64,000 nucleotides of DNA, taken from an uncultured Alistipes sp. (GTDB lineage Bacteria; Bacteroidota; Bacteroidia; Bacteroidales; Rikenellaceae). The first letter of the stretch is position 1. Each line of letters starts with the position of its first letter. The notes under the pieces are model-generated. The model made no database searches, was not told the origin of the DNA, and saw only the letters and a list, made by a program, of their open reading frames with translations. The position numbers and the translations under genes are program-made. The stretch covers positions 1,959,806-2,023,805 of the forward strand of contig NZ_OZ007039.1 of assembly GCF_963931675.1 (NCBI RefSeq). Direction: 5' to 3'. Of the stretch, positions 45,072 through 53,828 are shown in pieces.

Positions 45072-48000
45072 ATGCAGGACGCTACCGTGGCTCAAGTAAT
45101 GAAAGCGATTGAAAATCAGTCGCATTATGTGTTTCTTTATAAGAACTTGGACACCTCCCGGAAGGTGAGCGTCTATATCCGGAATAAGCGCATTGACGAG
45201 GTGCTGGATATCGTATTCAAAGATCTGAATATTTCCTACAAGATCGACAATCTTCAAATTCTGCTGTCACAGAAAGAGTCCGAGAACAAGGCACCCGCAA
45301 CGATTACGGGATTCGTAACCGATGTTTCGCAGCAGCCCATCATCGGCGCGAGTATCATCGTAAAAGGTACGACGATCGGTACGACCACCAATGTCGACGG
45401 CAGCTACAAATTGCAGCTGCCCCGATCGGCCGAACCTCTGATTCTGATCGTCAATTATCTCGGTTACACCCCTGTCGAGGTAACTGTGAACAACCGCACC
45501 TCCATCGATGTCACGCTGAAAGAGGATACGGTCAGTGTCGACGCCATTGTTGTGACGGCTCTCGGCATCAAGCGTTCGGAAAAGGCGCTGTCCTACAACG
45601 TGCAGTCGGTCGACTCCGAGTCGATCCTCGCAAACAAGGACGTCAACTTCATCAACTCGCTGGCCGGAAAGGTGGCCGGTCTGACGATCAACGCTTCGGC
45701 CGGCGGTGTGGGAAGTGCCTCGAAAGTGGTTATGCGCGGACAGAAGTCGATTACCCAGTCGTCCAATGCGCTCTACGTCATCGACGGTATACCTATGTAT
45801 ACGACGGCGCGCGACGGCAGTATGGAATTTGGCTCGCAGGGTACGACCGACCCTATCGCCGATATCAACCCCGAGGATATCGAGTCGATGTCGGTGCTGA
45901 ACGGTGCGGCCGCTGCGGCTCTTTACGGTTCGGATGCCGCCAACGGCGCCATCGTCGTAACGACCAAGCAAGGCAAGGCGGGACATACGTCCATCACCGT
46001 ATCGAGCAATACCGAAGTGTCGTCGCCTTTCATCCTGCCCGAGTTCCAGAACCGCTACGGAACGGGCAACATCTATTTGAGCGAAGGTTCGACCGTACAG
46101 AGTTGGGGGCATCGGCTCAATGCGGCCAACAAATATGGCTACGACCCGCGCAAGGATTATTTCCAGACAGGCGTAACCGGCACGGAAAGCGTTTCGTTCT
46201 CGACTGGCACGGAGAAAAACCAGACCTATCTCTCCGCGGCTACGGTGAACTCGCGCGGAGTGATTCCCAACAACACCTACGATCGCTACAACTTCACGTT
46301 CCGCAATACAACGTCGTTTCTCGATGACAAACTCAAGTTGGACGTCGGTGCCAGCTACGTCATTCAGAAAGACCGCAACATGACCAATCAGGGTCTCTAC
46401 AACAACCCGCTGGTCGGCGCTTACCTTTTTCCTCGCGGCAACGACTGGGCCAATATAGAAATGTACGAGCGCTACGATGCCGCTCGTCGTCTGCATACCC
46501 AATACTGGCCCGTAGGCGATGCTGGATTGGCAATGCAGAATCCCTATTGGATCAACTATCGCAACCTGCGAGAGAACCGCAAGGACCGTTACATGCTCAA
46601 TGCGTCGCTCTCCTACGACATTCTCGATTGGCTTAATGTTTCGGGCCGCATCCGAATCGATAACAGCAATACTACCTATACCGAAAAGTTCTATGCCTCG
46701 ACCATCACGCAGCTGACCGAAGGATCAAAGAACGGCCTATATGGTATTACAAAGACTGAAGACCGCCAGGTCTACGGAGATGTGTTGGTGAATATCAATA
46801 AGTCGTTCGGTGACAACTGGACGTTGCAGGCCAATATCGGAGCCTCGATCTCGGATATGCGTTATGATGCCATGAAGAACCGCGGTCCGATCCCCGACGG
46901 CGAAATCACGGACGAGAAGCAGATGCTCGCTAACGTCTTCAATATTCAGAATTTGAGCAATACCTCCAAGACCGAGCGGTTGCAGGACGGCTGGCGTGAA
47001 CAGACGCAATCGGTCTTCGCTTCGGCCGAAATCGGGTATAAAAACACCTACTTTCTGACCTTGACCGGCCGCAACGACTGGCCTTCGCAGCTGGCGGGCC
47101 CCCACTCGACCAAGACCTCGTTCTTCTATCCGTCGGTGGGTCTGTCGGTGGTGTTGTCGCAGATCATCCCGAACATGCCCGAGAATCTGTCGTACGTCAA
47201 GATCCGCGGCTCGTACGCTTCGGTCGGTGTCGCTTTCGAGCGCTACCTGGCCAATCCGCAGTTCACCTGGAGCAAAAGCGGGCTGAACTGGAGCTCGCAG
47301 ACTCGCTTCCCGGTCTACAACCTCAAACCCGAGCGAACGAAGTCGTTCGAGATTGGTCTTACGATGCGCTTCCTGCGTCACTTCAACCTCGACGTTTCCT
47401 ACTACGATACGAAAACGTCGGACCAGACATTCGAACCTACGATTTCGACCGGTTCGGGATCCTCGTCGCTGACCATTCAGTCGGGCGACGTGCGCAACCG
47501 CGGTATCGAGCTGGCTTTGGGCTATAACAATACATGGGGCAAGTTCTCGTGGGATACCAACTACACCCTCTCGGTCAACCGCAACAAGATTCTCTCGCTG
47601 GCCGACGATGTGGTCAACCCCGAAACCGGCGAACACTTTTCGGTCGACCAACTTGACATGGGCGGTCTGGGCGATGCCCGCTTCATCCTGCGCAAGGGCG
47701 GTACGCTGGGCGATTTCTATTCGCGCGTCGATCTGAAACGCGACAGCAACGGCGATATTTACACCAGCGAAAAGGGCGAGATCGCTACCGAACCGATCGC
47801 CGACGTGAACAGCTACATCAAACTCGGCAGCGTGCTGCCCGACGCGAATATGGCCTGGCGCAACGACTTCCGCTGGGGCAACTTCAACTTCGGATTCATA
47901 GTTTCGGCCCGTCTGGGCGGCGTGGTGTTCTCGCGGACGCAGGCCATGCTGGACAACTACGGCGTATCCGAGGCTACGGCTGCAGCCCGTGACCGGGGCG

Positions 48001-48332
48001 GCGTGATGATCAACGGCGACGACCTCGTGAATGCCAACAAGTGGTATACCGCAGTGGGCGGCGGCAATTCCGTTCCGCAATACTATACCTATTCGGCCAC
48101 CAACGTCCGTTTGCAGGAGGCATCCATCGGTTACACGATTCCCAAGAAGCTGACGCGCAACGTGTGCGAAATCACGCTGTCGCTGGTAGGCCGCAACCTG
48201 TGGATGATCTACAACAAGGCGCCGTTCGATCCCGAATCGATTGCGACGACCGGAAACTACTATCAGGGAATCGACTACTTCATGATGCCCTCGATGCGTA
48301 ACTTCGGCTTCAACCTCCGACTCAAATTCTAA
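45072..48332 (+). CDS. SusC-like TonB-dependent transporter, start codon lost to the IS
   Basis: 1086 aa from the first in-frame ATG. That ATG lies after the signal peptide: the frame is open from 44982 and reads LLKFILLLSLSVTVVRAQNS just upstream, but contains no ATG, GTG or TTG before it. Domains: STN (1-55, signalling to FecR), CarboxypepD_reg-like (about 70-150), plug (from about 165, GKVAGLTINASAGGVGSASK) and a 22-strand barrel ending FNLRLKF. It imports N-glycan oligosaccharides with SusD. As it stands it would not be exported unless translation starts in an unusual way. Confidence 0.85.
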   Translation: MQDATVAQVMKAIENQSHYVFLYKNLDTSRKVSVYIRNKRIDEVLDIVFKDLNISYKIDNLQILLSQKESENKAPATITGFVTDVSQQPIIGASIIVKGTTIGTTTNVDGSYKLQLPRSAEPLILIVNYLGYTPVEVTVNNRTSIDVTLKEDTVSVDAIVVTALGIKRSEKALSYNVQSVDSESILANKDVNFINSLAGKVAGLTINASAGGVGSASKVVMRGQKSITQSSNALYVIDGIPMYTTARDGSMEFGSQGTTDPIADINPEDIESMSVLNGAAAAALYGSDAANGAIVVTTKQGKAGHTSITVSSNTEVSSPFILPEFQNRYGTGNIYLSEGSTVQSWGHRLNAANKYGYDPRKDYFQTGVTGTESVSFSTGTEKNQTYLSAATVNSRGVIPNNTYDRYNFTFRNTTSFLDDKLKLDVGASYVIQKDRNMTNQGLYNNPLVGAYLFPRGNDWANIEMYERYDAARRLHTQYWPVGDAGLAMQNPYWINYRNLRENRKDRYMLNASLSYDILDWLNVSGRIRIDNSNTTYTEKFYASTITQLTEGSKNGLYGITKTEDRQVYGDVLVNINKSFGDNWTLQANIGASISDMRYDAMKNRGPIPDGEITDEKQMLANVFNIQNLSNTSKTERLQDGWREQTQSVFASAEIGYKNTYFLTLTGRNDWPSQLAGPHSTKTSFFYPSVGLSVVLSQIIPNMPENLSYVKIRGSYASVGVAFERYLANPQFTWSKSGLNWSSQTRFPVYNLKPERTKSFEIGLTMRFLRHFNLDVSYYDTKTSDQTFEPTISTGSGSSSLTIQSGDVRNRGIELALGYNNTWGKFSWDTNYTLSVNRNKILSLADDVVNPETGEHFSVDQLDMGGLGDARFILRKGGTLGDFYSRVDLKRDSNGDIYTSEKGEIATEPIADVNSYIKLGSVLPDANMAWRNDFRWGNFNFGFIVSARLGGVVFSRTQAMLDNYGVSEATAAARDRGGVMINGDDLVNANKWYTAVGGGNSVPQYYTYSATNVRLQEASIGYTIPKKLTRNVCEITLSLVGRNLWMIYNKAPFDPESIATTGNYYQGIDYFMMPSMRNFGFNLRLKF

Positions 48333-48344
48333 CCAGCGACGACC

Positions 48345-49943
48345 ATGAAAACCAACATATTGAAAACTGCCGTAGCGGTGATCGTGCTCGTAGGAACCGC
48401 TTGCACGGACAACTACCTCGACATCAACACCCATCCTTACGAGCCTTCAGAAGAGGACATGCAGACCGACGGCTATATTCTCGGTTCGACTCTCACATCG
48501 CTGGCCGGCACGGTCGTTTCGACCGACGTCAACACGGCGCAATTCACCGACGTGCTGCTGGGCGGTACGGTCGGAGGCTACTACGCTCCTACCAAGCAAA
48601 ACTGGGCGAACACCATCGCCAACTACAACCCGATGGACGACTGGACCAACGTCTTCTTGCGCAGCAAGGAGATCATTCCGACGCTCTATTCGAACCTGCG
48701 CCAGCTGAAGAAGGTGACCGACGACCCGATCGTGCTGGCCATCGCCGACGTGATAAAGGTCATGGCCATGCACCGCGTGACGGATACCTATGGTCCGATT
48801 CCCTACTCGAAGATCGGTGAAAACGGTCAGATTCAGGTGCCCTACGATTCGCAGGAGGAGGTCTACGATGCCTTTTTCGAAGAGCTCAACCATGCGATCG
48901 AGGTGCTGACCGCGCACCGCAACGAGGCCATTTCGCCCAAGGCCGATTACATCTACGGCGGCAATCCCGAGCGGTGGTGCCGACTGGCCAACTCGCTCAA
49001 ACTGCGTCTGGCCATGCGTATCGTCTACGCGGCGCCCGACAAGGCTCGCCAGATGGCCGAGGAGGCCGTGAAGAGCGAAGTGGGTGTCATCCTTTCGAAT
49101 GCCGACAATGCGCAGCTGACCTCGTTCGGTGCGAACGGCAATCCGATCTGGGTGGCTGTCAACTACAACAGTGAGGGCAGCACTACGGGTGGCGATACGC
49201 ATGTGGCGGCCGATATCACCGCCTACATGGCCGGTTATGCAGATCCGCGATGCGCGAAATACTTCATTGCGTCGGAGTGGGAGGGGCAACCCTATGTCGG
49301 GATTCGCCGCGGTATTGTTATCCCGCCGACGAGCGTCGGATTCAAATATTCCGGAGTCAACGTCGGTATCGCATCTCCCATCGTATGGATGAATGCCGCC
49401 GAAGTGGCTTTCCTCAAAGCAGAAGCAAAAGCTGTCTTCGGATTCGATATGGGTCCTTCAACTGCCGAGGAACTATATAACGAAGGTGTTCGATTGTCAT
49501 TTGAGCAGTGGGGCGTATCGGGCGTCGATGACTATTTGGCCGATTCCGAGCGCGTACCTCAAGTCTATGTTGATCCGGCAGGCACGAACTCCTATGCAGA
49601 GACACTTTCGTCCGTCACCGTAGCTTGGAATGACGCGGCATCCGTCGACGAAAAACAGGAGCGCATCCTCATTCAGAAATGGATCGCCAACTGGGGAATC
49701 GGCAACGAGGCGTGGGCCGATTACCGCCGCACGGGGTATCCGCACCTGATTCCCGCTACGGACGACGGCAACAAGAGTCTCGGTGTCGTTGATTCGCAAT
49801 TGGGGGCGCGCCGTATGCCCTATCCGAGCGACGAATATACCACCAACAACGAAAACGTCCTTTATGCCGTCACGACGCTGCTCGGTGGCAAAGACAATAT
49901 GGCAACCCGGCTGTGGTGGGACTGCAACCCGTCAATCCGATAA
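48345..49943 (+). CDS. SusD/RagB-like glycan-binding lipoprotein
   Basis: 532 aa. Lipoprotein signal (VIVLVGTACTDNYLDI, lipid Cys about 21). The SusD helical TPR core includes HRVTDTYGPIPYSKIGENGQ, typical of the SusD-like 2 group. It forms the lid of the SusC barrel and binds the incoming oligosaccharide. 12 bp after susC. The closest described arrangement is BT3984 in the B. thetaiotaomicron high-mannose N-glycan locus (recall, not a search). Confidence 0.9.
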   Translation: MKTNILKTAVAVIVLVGTACTDNYLDINTHPYEPSEEDMQTDGYILGSTLTSLAGTVVSTDVNTAQFTDVLLGGTVGGYYAPTKQNWANTIANYNPMDDWTNVFLRSKEIIPTLYSNLRQLKKVTDDPIVLAIADVIKVMAMHRVTDTYGPIPYSKIGENGQIQVPYDSQEEVYDAFFEELNHAIEVLTAHRNEAISPKADYIYGGNPERWCRLANSLKLRLAMRIVYAAPDKARQMAEEAVKSEVGVILSNADNAQLTSFGANGNPIWVAVNYNSEGSTTGGDTHVAADITAYMAGYADPRCAKYFIASEWEGQPYVGIRRGIVIPPTSVGFKYSGVNVGIASPIVWMNAAEVAFLKAEAKAVFGFDMGPSTAEELYNEGVRLSFEQWGVSGVDDYLADSERVPQVYVDPAGTNSYAETLSSVTVAWNDAASVDEKQERILIQKWIANWGIGNEAWADYRRTGYPHLIPATDDGNKSLGVVDSQLGARRMPYPSDEYTTNNENVLYAVTTLLGGKDNMATRLWWDCNPSIR

Positions 49944-49962
49944 CCGTAAACCTTAAAGCATC

Positions 49963-51087
49963 ATGAAATCGAATATCATCCAATTTTTCTTTCCGGTCGT
50001 AATGCTTTTTGCATTCGTGGCGTGCAACGAATGGACAGAGACCGAGAGTCTTGATATTCACCGTCCAACGCTGGAGGAGCAGAATCCCGAACTCTATGCG
50101 CAGTACATGCAGGCGCTGCGCGATTACAAGGCTCGCGACCACAAGATTGTTTTCGTATCCGTCGACAATCCGTCGACGGCTCCCAGCCAGCGGAGCGAAC
50201 ACATCAAGACATTGCCTGACAGTGTGGACTATATCGTATTGAAAAATCCGGCCGACGTACATCCTACGCTCGTGGCGGAGATGTCGCTGGTGCGTGAAAA
50301 GGGTACGCGCGTCCTCTATACGATTGATTACGATGCGCTGGAGGCCCGTTGGGCGCAAATCCTCGAAGAGGAGGAGAATAACCGACCCGAGGAGCCCGAG
50401 ACTCCCGAAATGCCCGATGAAGGCGAAGGTGATGAAGACGAAGAACCCCAGCCTGACCCGGCAGTAGTCCTGGAGCAGCGTTTCCTCGATTTCTGCCGTG
50501 AGCAAACCGCATTACAATTGGCATATTGCGACCGCTACGGATTCGACGGCGTCATTGTCGCATGTACCGGCAAGAACTATTCCGGCATGGCGGACGACGT
50601 GCAGGCGCGCTACATAGCCCGTCAGGAGGCATTCTTCGGAACGGTCGGCGCCTGGTATGGAACGCACGCCGGCAAGTCGCTCTCTTTCTGCGGCAAGCCG
50701 CAGTATCTGGCAGATAAGGGCATCCTTGCGCAGTGCGACTACGTTATCCTTCCGGCCCTCGATGCTACCTCCGGCGACGAATTGTCGCTTACGGTTGAGT
50801 TGGCAGCAGTGACGGGTGTTCCGACCGACCGCTTTATCGTGACCGTATCGACCGTATCGCCAAGCGACCCGTCCGACAACAGGGGCTACTTCTCCGCATT
50901 GGACACCGACGGCAAGTCGCGGTTGCGCGCAATCAAAGGTGCTGCGCAGTGGACATTGATTCCGGCCGGATATGCAAAAACCGGAGTCTGTGTGGCCGAC
51001 GCACAGAACGACTATTTCAACATTTCGCTGGTATATAAGAACATTCGTGAAGCCATTTCGATTATGAATCCCTCGCCTAAAAACTGA
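49963..51087 (+). CDS. Non-catalytic GH18-like surface glycan-binding lipoprotein
   Basis: 374 aa with lipoprotein signal (VVMLFAFVACNEW). The GH18 TIM-barrel pattern is present, but the DGxDxDxE motif reads GFDGVIVACTG from Asp195. The catalytic Asp and Glu are missing, so it should bind rather than cut chitobiose cores. An acidic insert (PEEPETPEMPDEGEGDEDEE, about 145-165) splits the barrel. It corresponds in position to the GH18-like protein BT3985 of the B. thetaiotaomicron locus. It sits between susD and the LamG gene. Confidence 0.82.
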   Translation: MKSNIIQFFFPVVMLFAFVACNEWTETESLDIHRPTLEEQNPELYAQYMQALRDYKARDHKIVFVSVDNPSTAPSQRSEHIKTLPDSVDYIVLKNPADVHPTLVAEMSLVREKGTRVLYTIDYDALEARWAQILEEEENNRPEEPETPEMPDEGEGDEDEEPQPDPAVVLEQRFLDFCREQTALQLAYCDRYGFDGVIVACTGKNYSGMADDVQARYIARQEAFFGTVGAWYGTHAGKSLSFCGKPQYLADKGILAQCDYVILPALDATSGDELSLTVELAAVTGVPTDRFIVTVSTVSPSDPSDNRGYFSALDTDGKSRLRAIKGAAQWTLIPAGYAKTGVCVADAQNDYFNISLVYKNIREAISIMNPSPKN

Positions 51088-51095
51088 CAAGCACC

Positions 51096-52298
51096 ATGAA
51101 ACAGTACATATTTTTGTTCGCACTTACGGTCTTCGTCGCTACGGCTTTCGTTGGCTGCAAGAACGAAGATCCGAGCGAACACCATTTCGATAACAAACTC
51201 TATATTTCGGCTGCTGCCTTTACCGATGAGATGCTGATCAAAAATGAGGCGTCGGATTACTCGCGCAACATTATCGTGGGAATACCTTCGCCCGTGGCCG
51301 AAGATGTTAAAGCCGAGATCGGAGTTGCGCCCGAACTGCTCGATCAGTACCGCATGGCATATTACGATACCGTTGCTGAACTGCTCGGCGAGGAGTTCTA
51401 TCAGATCGAGAATTCGCAGACGCACATTCCGGCCGGCAGTGTGACGAGTATTCCCGTAACCGTAAAATTCCGCGATACGAACCTGCTCGACCGCGAAAAA
51501 CGTTACGTTTTGCCTGTGACGATTCTATCGGCCAGCGGTATGGAAATTCTGGGAAGCGCTCGTACTCTCTATTTCGTATTCAAGGGGGCCGCCCTTGTCA
51601 ATGTAGTGGCTGATTTGGCTGACTCGGCATATGCTTCACCCACGTGGAATGGCAATGCCGATGTGGCGAACGGAATGAAACAGATGACTCTCGAAGCGCT
51701 GATTAATGCCAACAAACTCGACAAGATGATTTCCACAATTATGGGAATTGAAGACCATTTCCTCATTCGCCTTGGAGATGCCGGCGTACCCGCGAACCAG
51801 ATTCAGATCGCCACCCAATACGGTAACCGAACCAATTCGGATCTGCAAATCGAAACTAACCGCTGGTATCATCTGGCTGTAACGTTTGACGACGGCAGCA
51901 TCAAGGTCTATCTCGACGGCGAAGAAAAATTTTCCGGAGCGGTTTCGATGAGTTCTGTGGATCTGGGCGTAAAGCACAATGTCGGCGATGTGAACGAGGA
52001 CGGTATCGGCGAACGCTTCTTCTGGGTGGGCTACTCTTACGATTCGAAGCGTTGTTTCGATGGCAAGATTTCGGAAGTGCGTATTTGGAATCGGGCGCTT
52101 ACGGCAGAGGAGATCAATGCTCCCGACCACTTCTATTCAGTAGATGCCAATGCTGAAGGTCTGGTTTCTTATTGGAAATTCGACGAGGACGATCGGGCTT
52201 CGAACTCTATTGCCGATCATACGATCAACGGCAACGACATGTACGTTGTGAATACCATCAAATGGTACGACGTAATGCTGCCCGATACCGGAAAATAA
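51096..52298 (+). CDS. DUF1735/LamG-domain surface glycan-binding protein
   Basis: 400 aa with lipoprotein signal (TVFVATAFVGCKNED). The N-terminal DUF1735 (BT_3987-like) beta-sandwich, about 35-165, includes ENSQTHIPAGSVTSIPVTVK. The C-terminal LamG/concanavalin domain, about 185-395, includes NRWYHLAVTFDDGSIKVYLD and FDGKISEVRIWNRALTAEEI. It should capture N-glycans at the surface for the endoglycosidase encoded next. No catalytic residues seen. 8 bp after the previous gene. Confidence 0.85.
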   Translation: MKQYIFLFALTVFVATAFVGCKNEDPSEHHFDNKLYISAAAFTDEMLIKNEASDYSRNIIVGIPSPVAEDVKAEIGVAPELLDQYRMAYYDTVAELLGEEFYQIENSQTHIPAGSVTSIPVTVKFRDTNLLDREKRYVLPVTILSASGMEILGSARTLYFVFKGAALVNVVADLADSAYASPTWNGNADVANGMKQMTLEALINANKLDKMISTIMGIEDHFLIRLGDAGVPANQIQIATQYGNRTNSDLQIETNRWYHLAVTFDDGSIKVYLDGEEKFSGAVSMSSVDLGVKHNVGDVNEDGIGERFFWVGYSYDSKRCFDGKISEVRIWNRALTAEEINAPDHFYSVDANAEGLVSYWKFDEDDRASNSIADHTINGNDMYVVNTIKWYDVMLPDTGK

Positions 52299-52327
52299 AA
52301 CAAGTTTAACAGCGAAACCGAAAAACA

Positions 52328-53818
52328 ATGAATACGATTGATAAATTGAATCGCACGCTGCGCCGCCTCGTATTGCCGCTTGCAGGCTTGGCGCTTGCAG
52401 CTTGCGCCGATGATATCGAAAGCGGGTACGTCGTCAACGAAAATACTTACGCTTCGGCAGCGTGCATCGAGGGCATGCTGCTCGATGCGACGACCAACCG
52501 TACGACGAAAGTCATTGAGTTGCGAGGCGATGCCGTCGAGACTCAGGCCTATTTTTCGCTCACGAAACTACCCGCCAAAGGCGTGGATGTCCGGCTCGAA
52601 ATAGATGCCGAGTATGTGGCGAAGTATAATGCCGCCCATAAAACCGAATATGCGCTTTATCCGGAGGATAAGGTGGCGATCGGCCGTGACGGTACGTTAT
52701 TGCTGGCTCCCGATGAAGTGCGTTCCGCAAATATCGATGTCCGCATCGATGCGAGCGACGAACTGGAGGGCGGCGTCACCTACCTGCTGCCGATTAAAGC
52801 CGTATGCCTGACCGAGGGCATCTCGTGGAACGAATCTACGGGGCGTCTGGTCTATTTGGTGAAGAATCTGCGCAATCTGCCCGACGGATATGTCACCGAC
52901 GATCCCTATGAGGGACTCTACCCGTTCAAGGGCGAGGATGCAATCAAGACCGTCGCCTATTTCGATACGAAGGATATGAATCCGTTGAATGCATTGGAGT
53001 TCGTGACCGAGGACGGGTGCTTGTTCATCGATCACGTGGTGCTCTTCTCGGCCAATATCAATTACGATAAGGACAACGACCGGATCTATCTGCATCTGAA
53101 CGATGAAACGAAGTATCTGCTGGAGCATAACGAAGAGCTGATTCAACCGTTGCGTCGTCACGGTATAAAAGTTATCCTGAGCGTATTGGGCAATCATGAT
53201 GCGGCCGGATTGGCCCAATGTTCCGACCTCGGAGCCCGGCAGTTCGCCGCCGAATTGGCATCCTATATCAAGGCTTACAACCTCGACGGCGCGGGATTTG
53301 ACGACGAATATTCAACGGATCCCGACCTTTCGAGTCCGCTGATGGCTCCGAAGTCGAGCTATGCGGCTGCCCGTATGCTTTACGAGGTCAAGGCTGCCAT
53401 GCCCGATAAGATCGTAATGGTCTACTATCTGGGCCGCATCGGTTCCAGCATGCCCGATATCGATGGCGTAAAGGTGGGCGACTTCCTCGATTATGCCGTT
53501 GCCGACTACGGTTTGGCGGCAAAACCCGCGTCGGGCATGACCAAGAAAGATTGCGCCGGAATGTCGTTCGAGATGCAGCAGGGGCACGGTGAATTGTCGT
53601 GCAGCAAAGATTACGGTTATTATATGTTCTTTGCCATGCAGCCGAGAAATTACTACAAGAAAATCAGTACGGATGCCGGCAAACTGAACAATATCGAAAT
53701 TTGTCAGCGTATCTGCAAGAATCTTTACGGCAAGACACTTCCTGAACCGACGTACTATTACAAACTGAATTACAAGACCAACAGTACGGAGCGTTATCCT
53801 ATTTCGGAATTAAAATAG
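52328..53818 (+). CDS. GH18 endo-beta-N-acetylglucosaminidase (EndoH/EndoBT-3987 type)
   Basis: 496 aa with lipoprotein signal (LPLAGLALAACADDIE). DUF1735 domain (about 25-170), then a GH18 barrel with NLDGAGFDDEYSTDPD. Asp325 and Glu327 are the expected assisting and acid residues, so this copy is catalytic, unlike the paralogue at 49963. It cuts between the two core GlcNAc of N-glycans and releases high-mannose oligosaccharides for SusCD. Specificity (high-mannose versus complex) is inferred from locus resemblance. Confidence 0.88.
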   Translation: MNTIDKLNRTLRRLVLPLAGLALAACADDIESGYVVNENTYASAACIEGMLLDATTNRTTKVIELRGDAVETQAYFSLTKLPAKGVDVRLEIDAEYVAKYNAAHKTEYALYPEDKVAIGRDGTLLLAPDEVRSANIDVRIDASDELEGGVTYLLPIKAVCLTEGISWNESTGRLVYLVKNLRNLPDGYVTDDPYEGLYPFKGEDAIKTVAYFDTKDMNPLNALEFVTEDGCLFIDHVVLFSANINYDKDNDRIYLHLNDETKYLLEHNEELIQPLRRHGIKVILSVLGNHDAAGLAQCSDLGARQFAAELASYIKAYNLDGAGFDDEYSTDPDLSSPLMAPKSSYAAARMLYEVKAAMPDKIVMVYYLGRIGSSMPDIDGVKVGDFLDYAVADYGLAAKPASGMTKKDCAGMSFEMQQGHGELSCSKDYGYYMFFAMQPRNYYKKISTDAGKLNNIEICQRICKNLYGKTLPEPTYYYKLNYKTNSTERYPISELK

Positions 53819-53828
53819 AAGAGTAAGC

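Noticed and set aside
49963..51087. Calling this protein an active GH18 enzyme
   Set aside because: The DGxDxDxE motif is degenerate and lacks the catalytic Asp and Glu, so a binding role is more likely.
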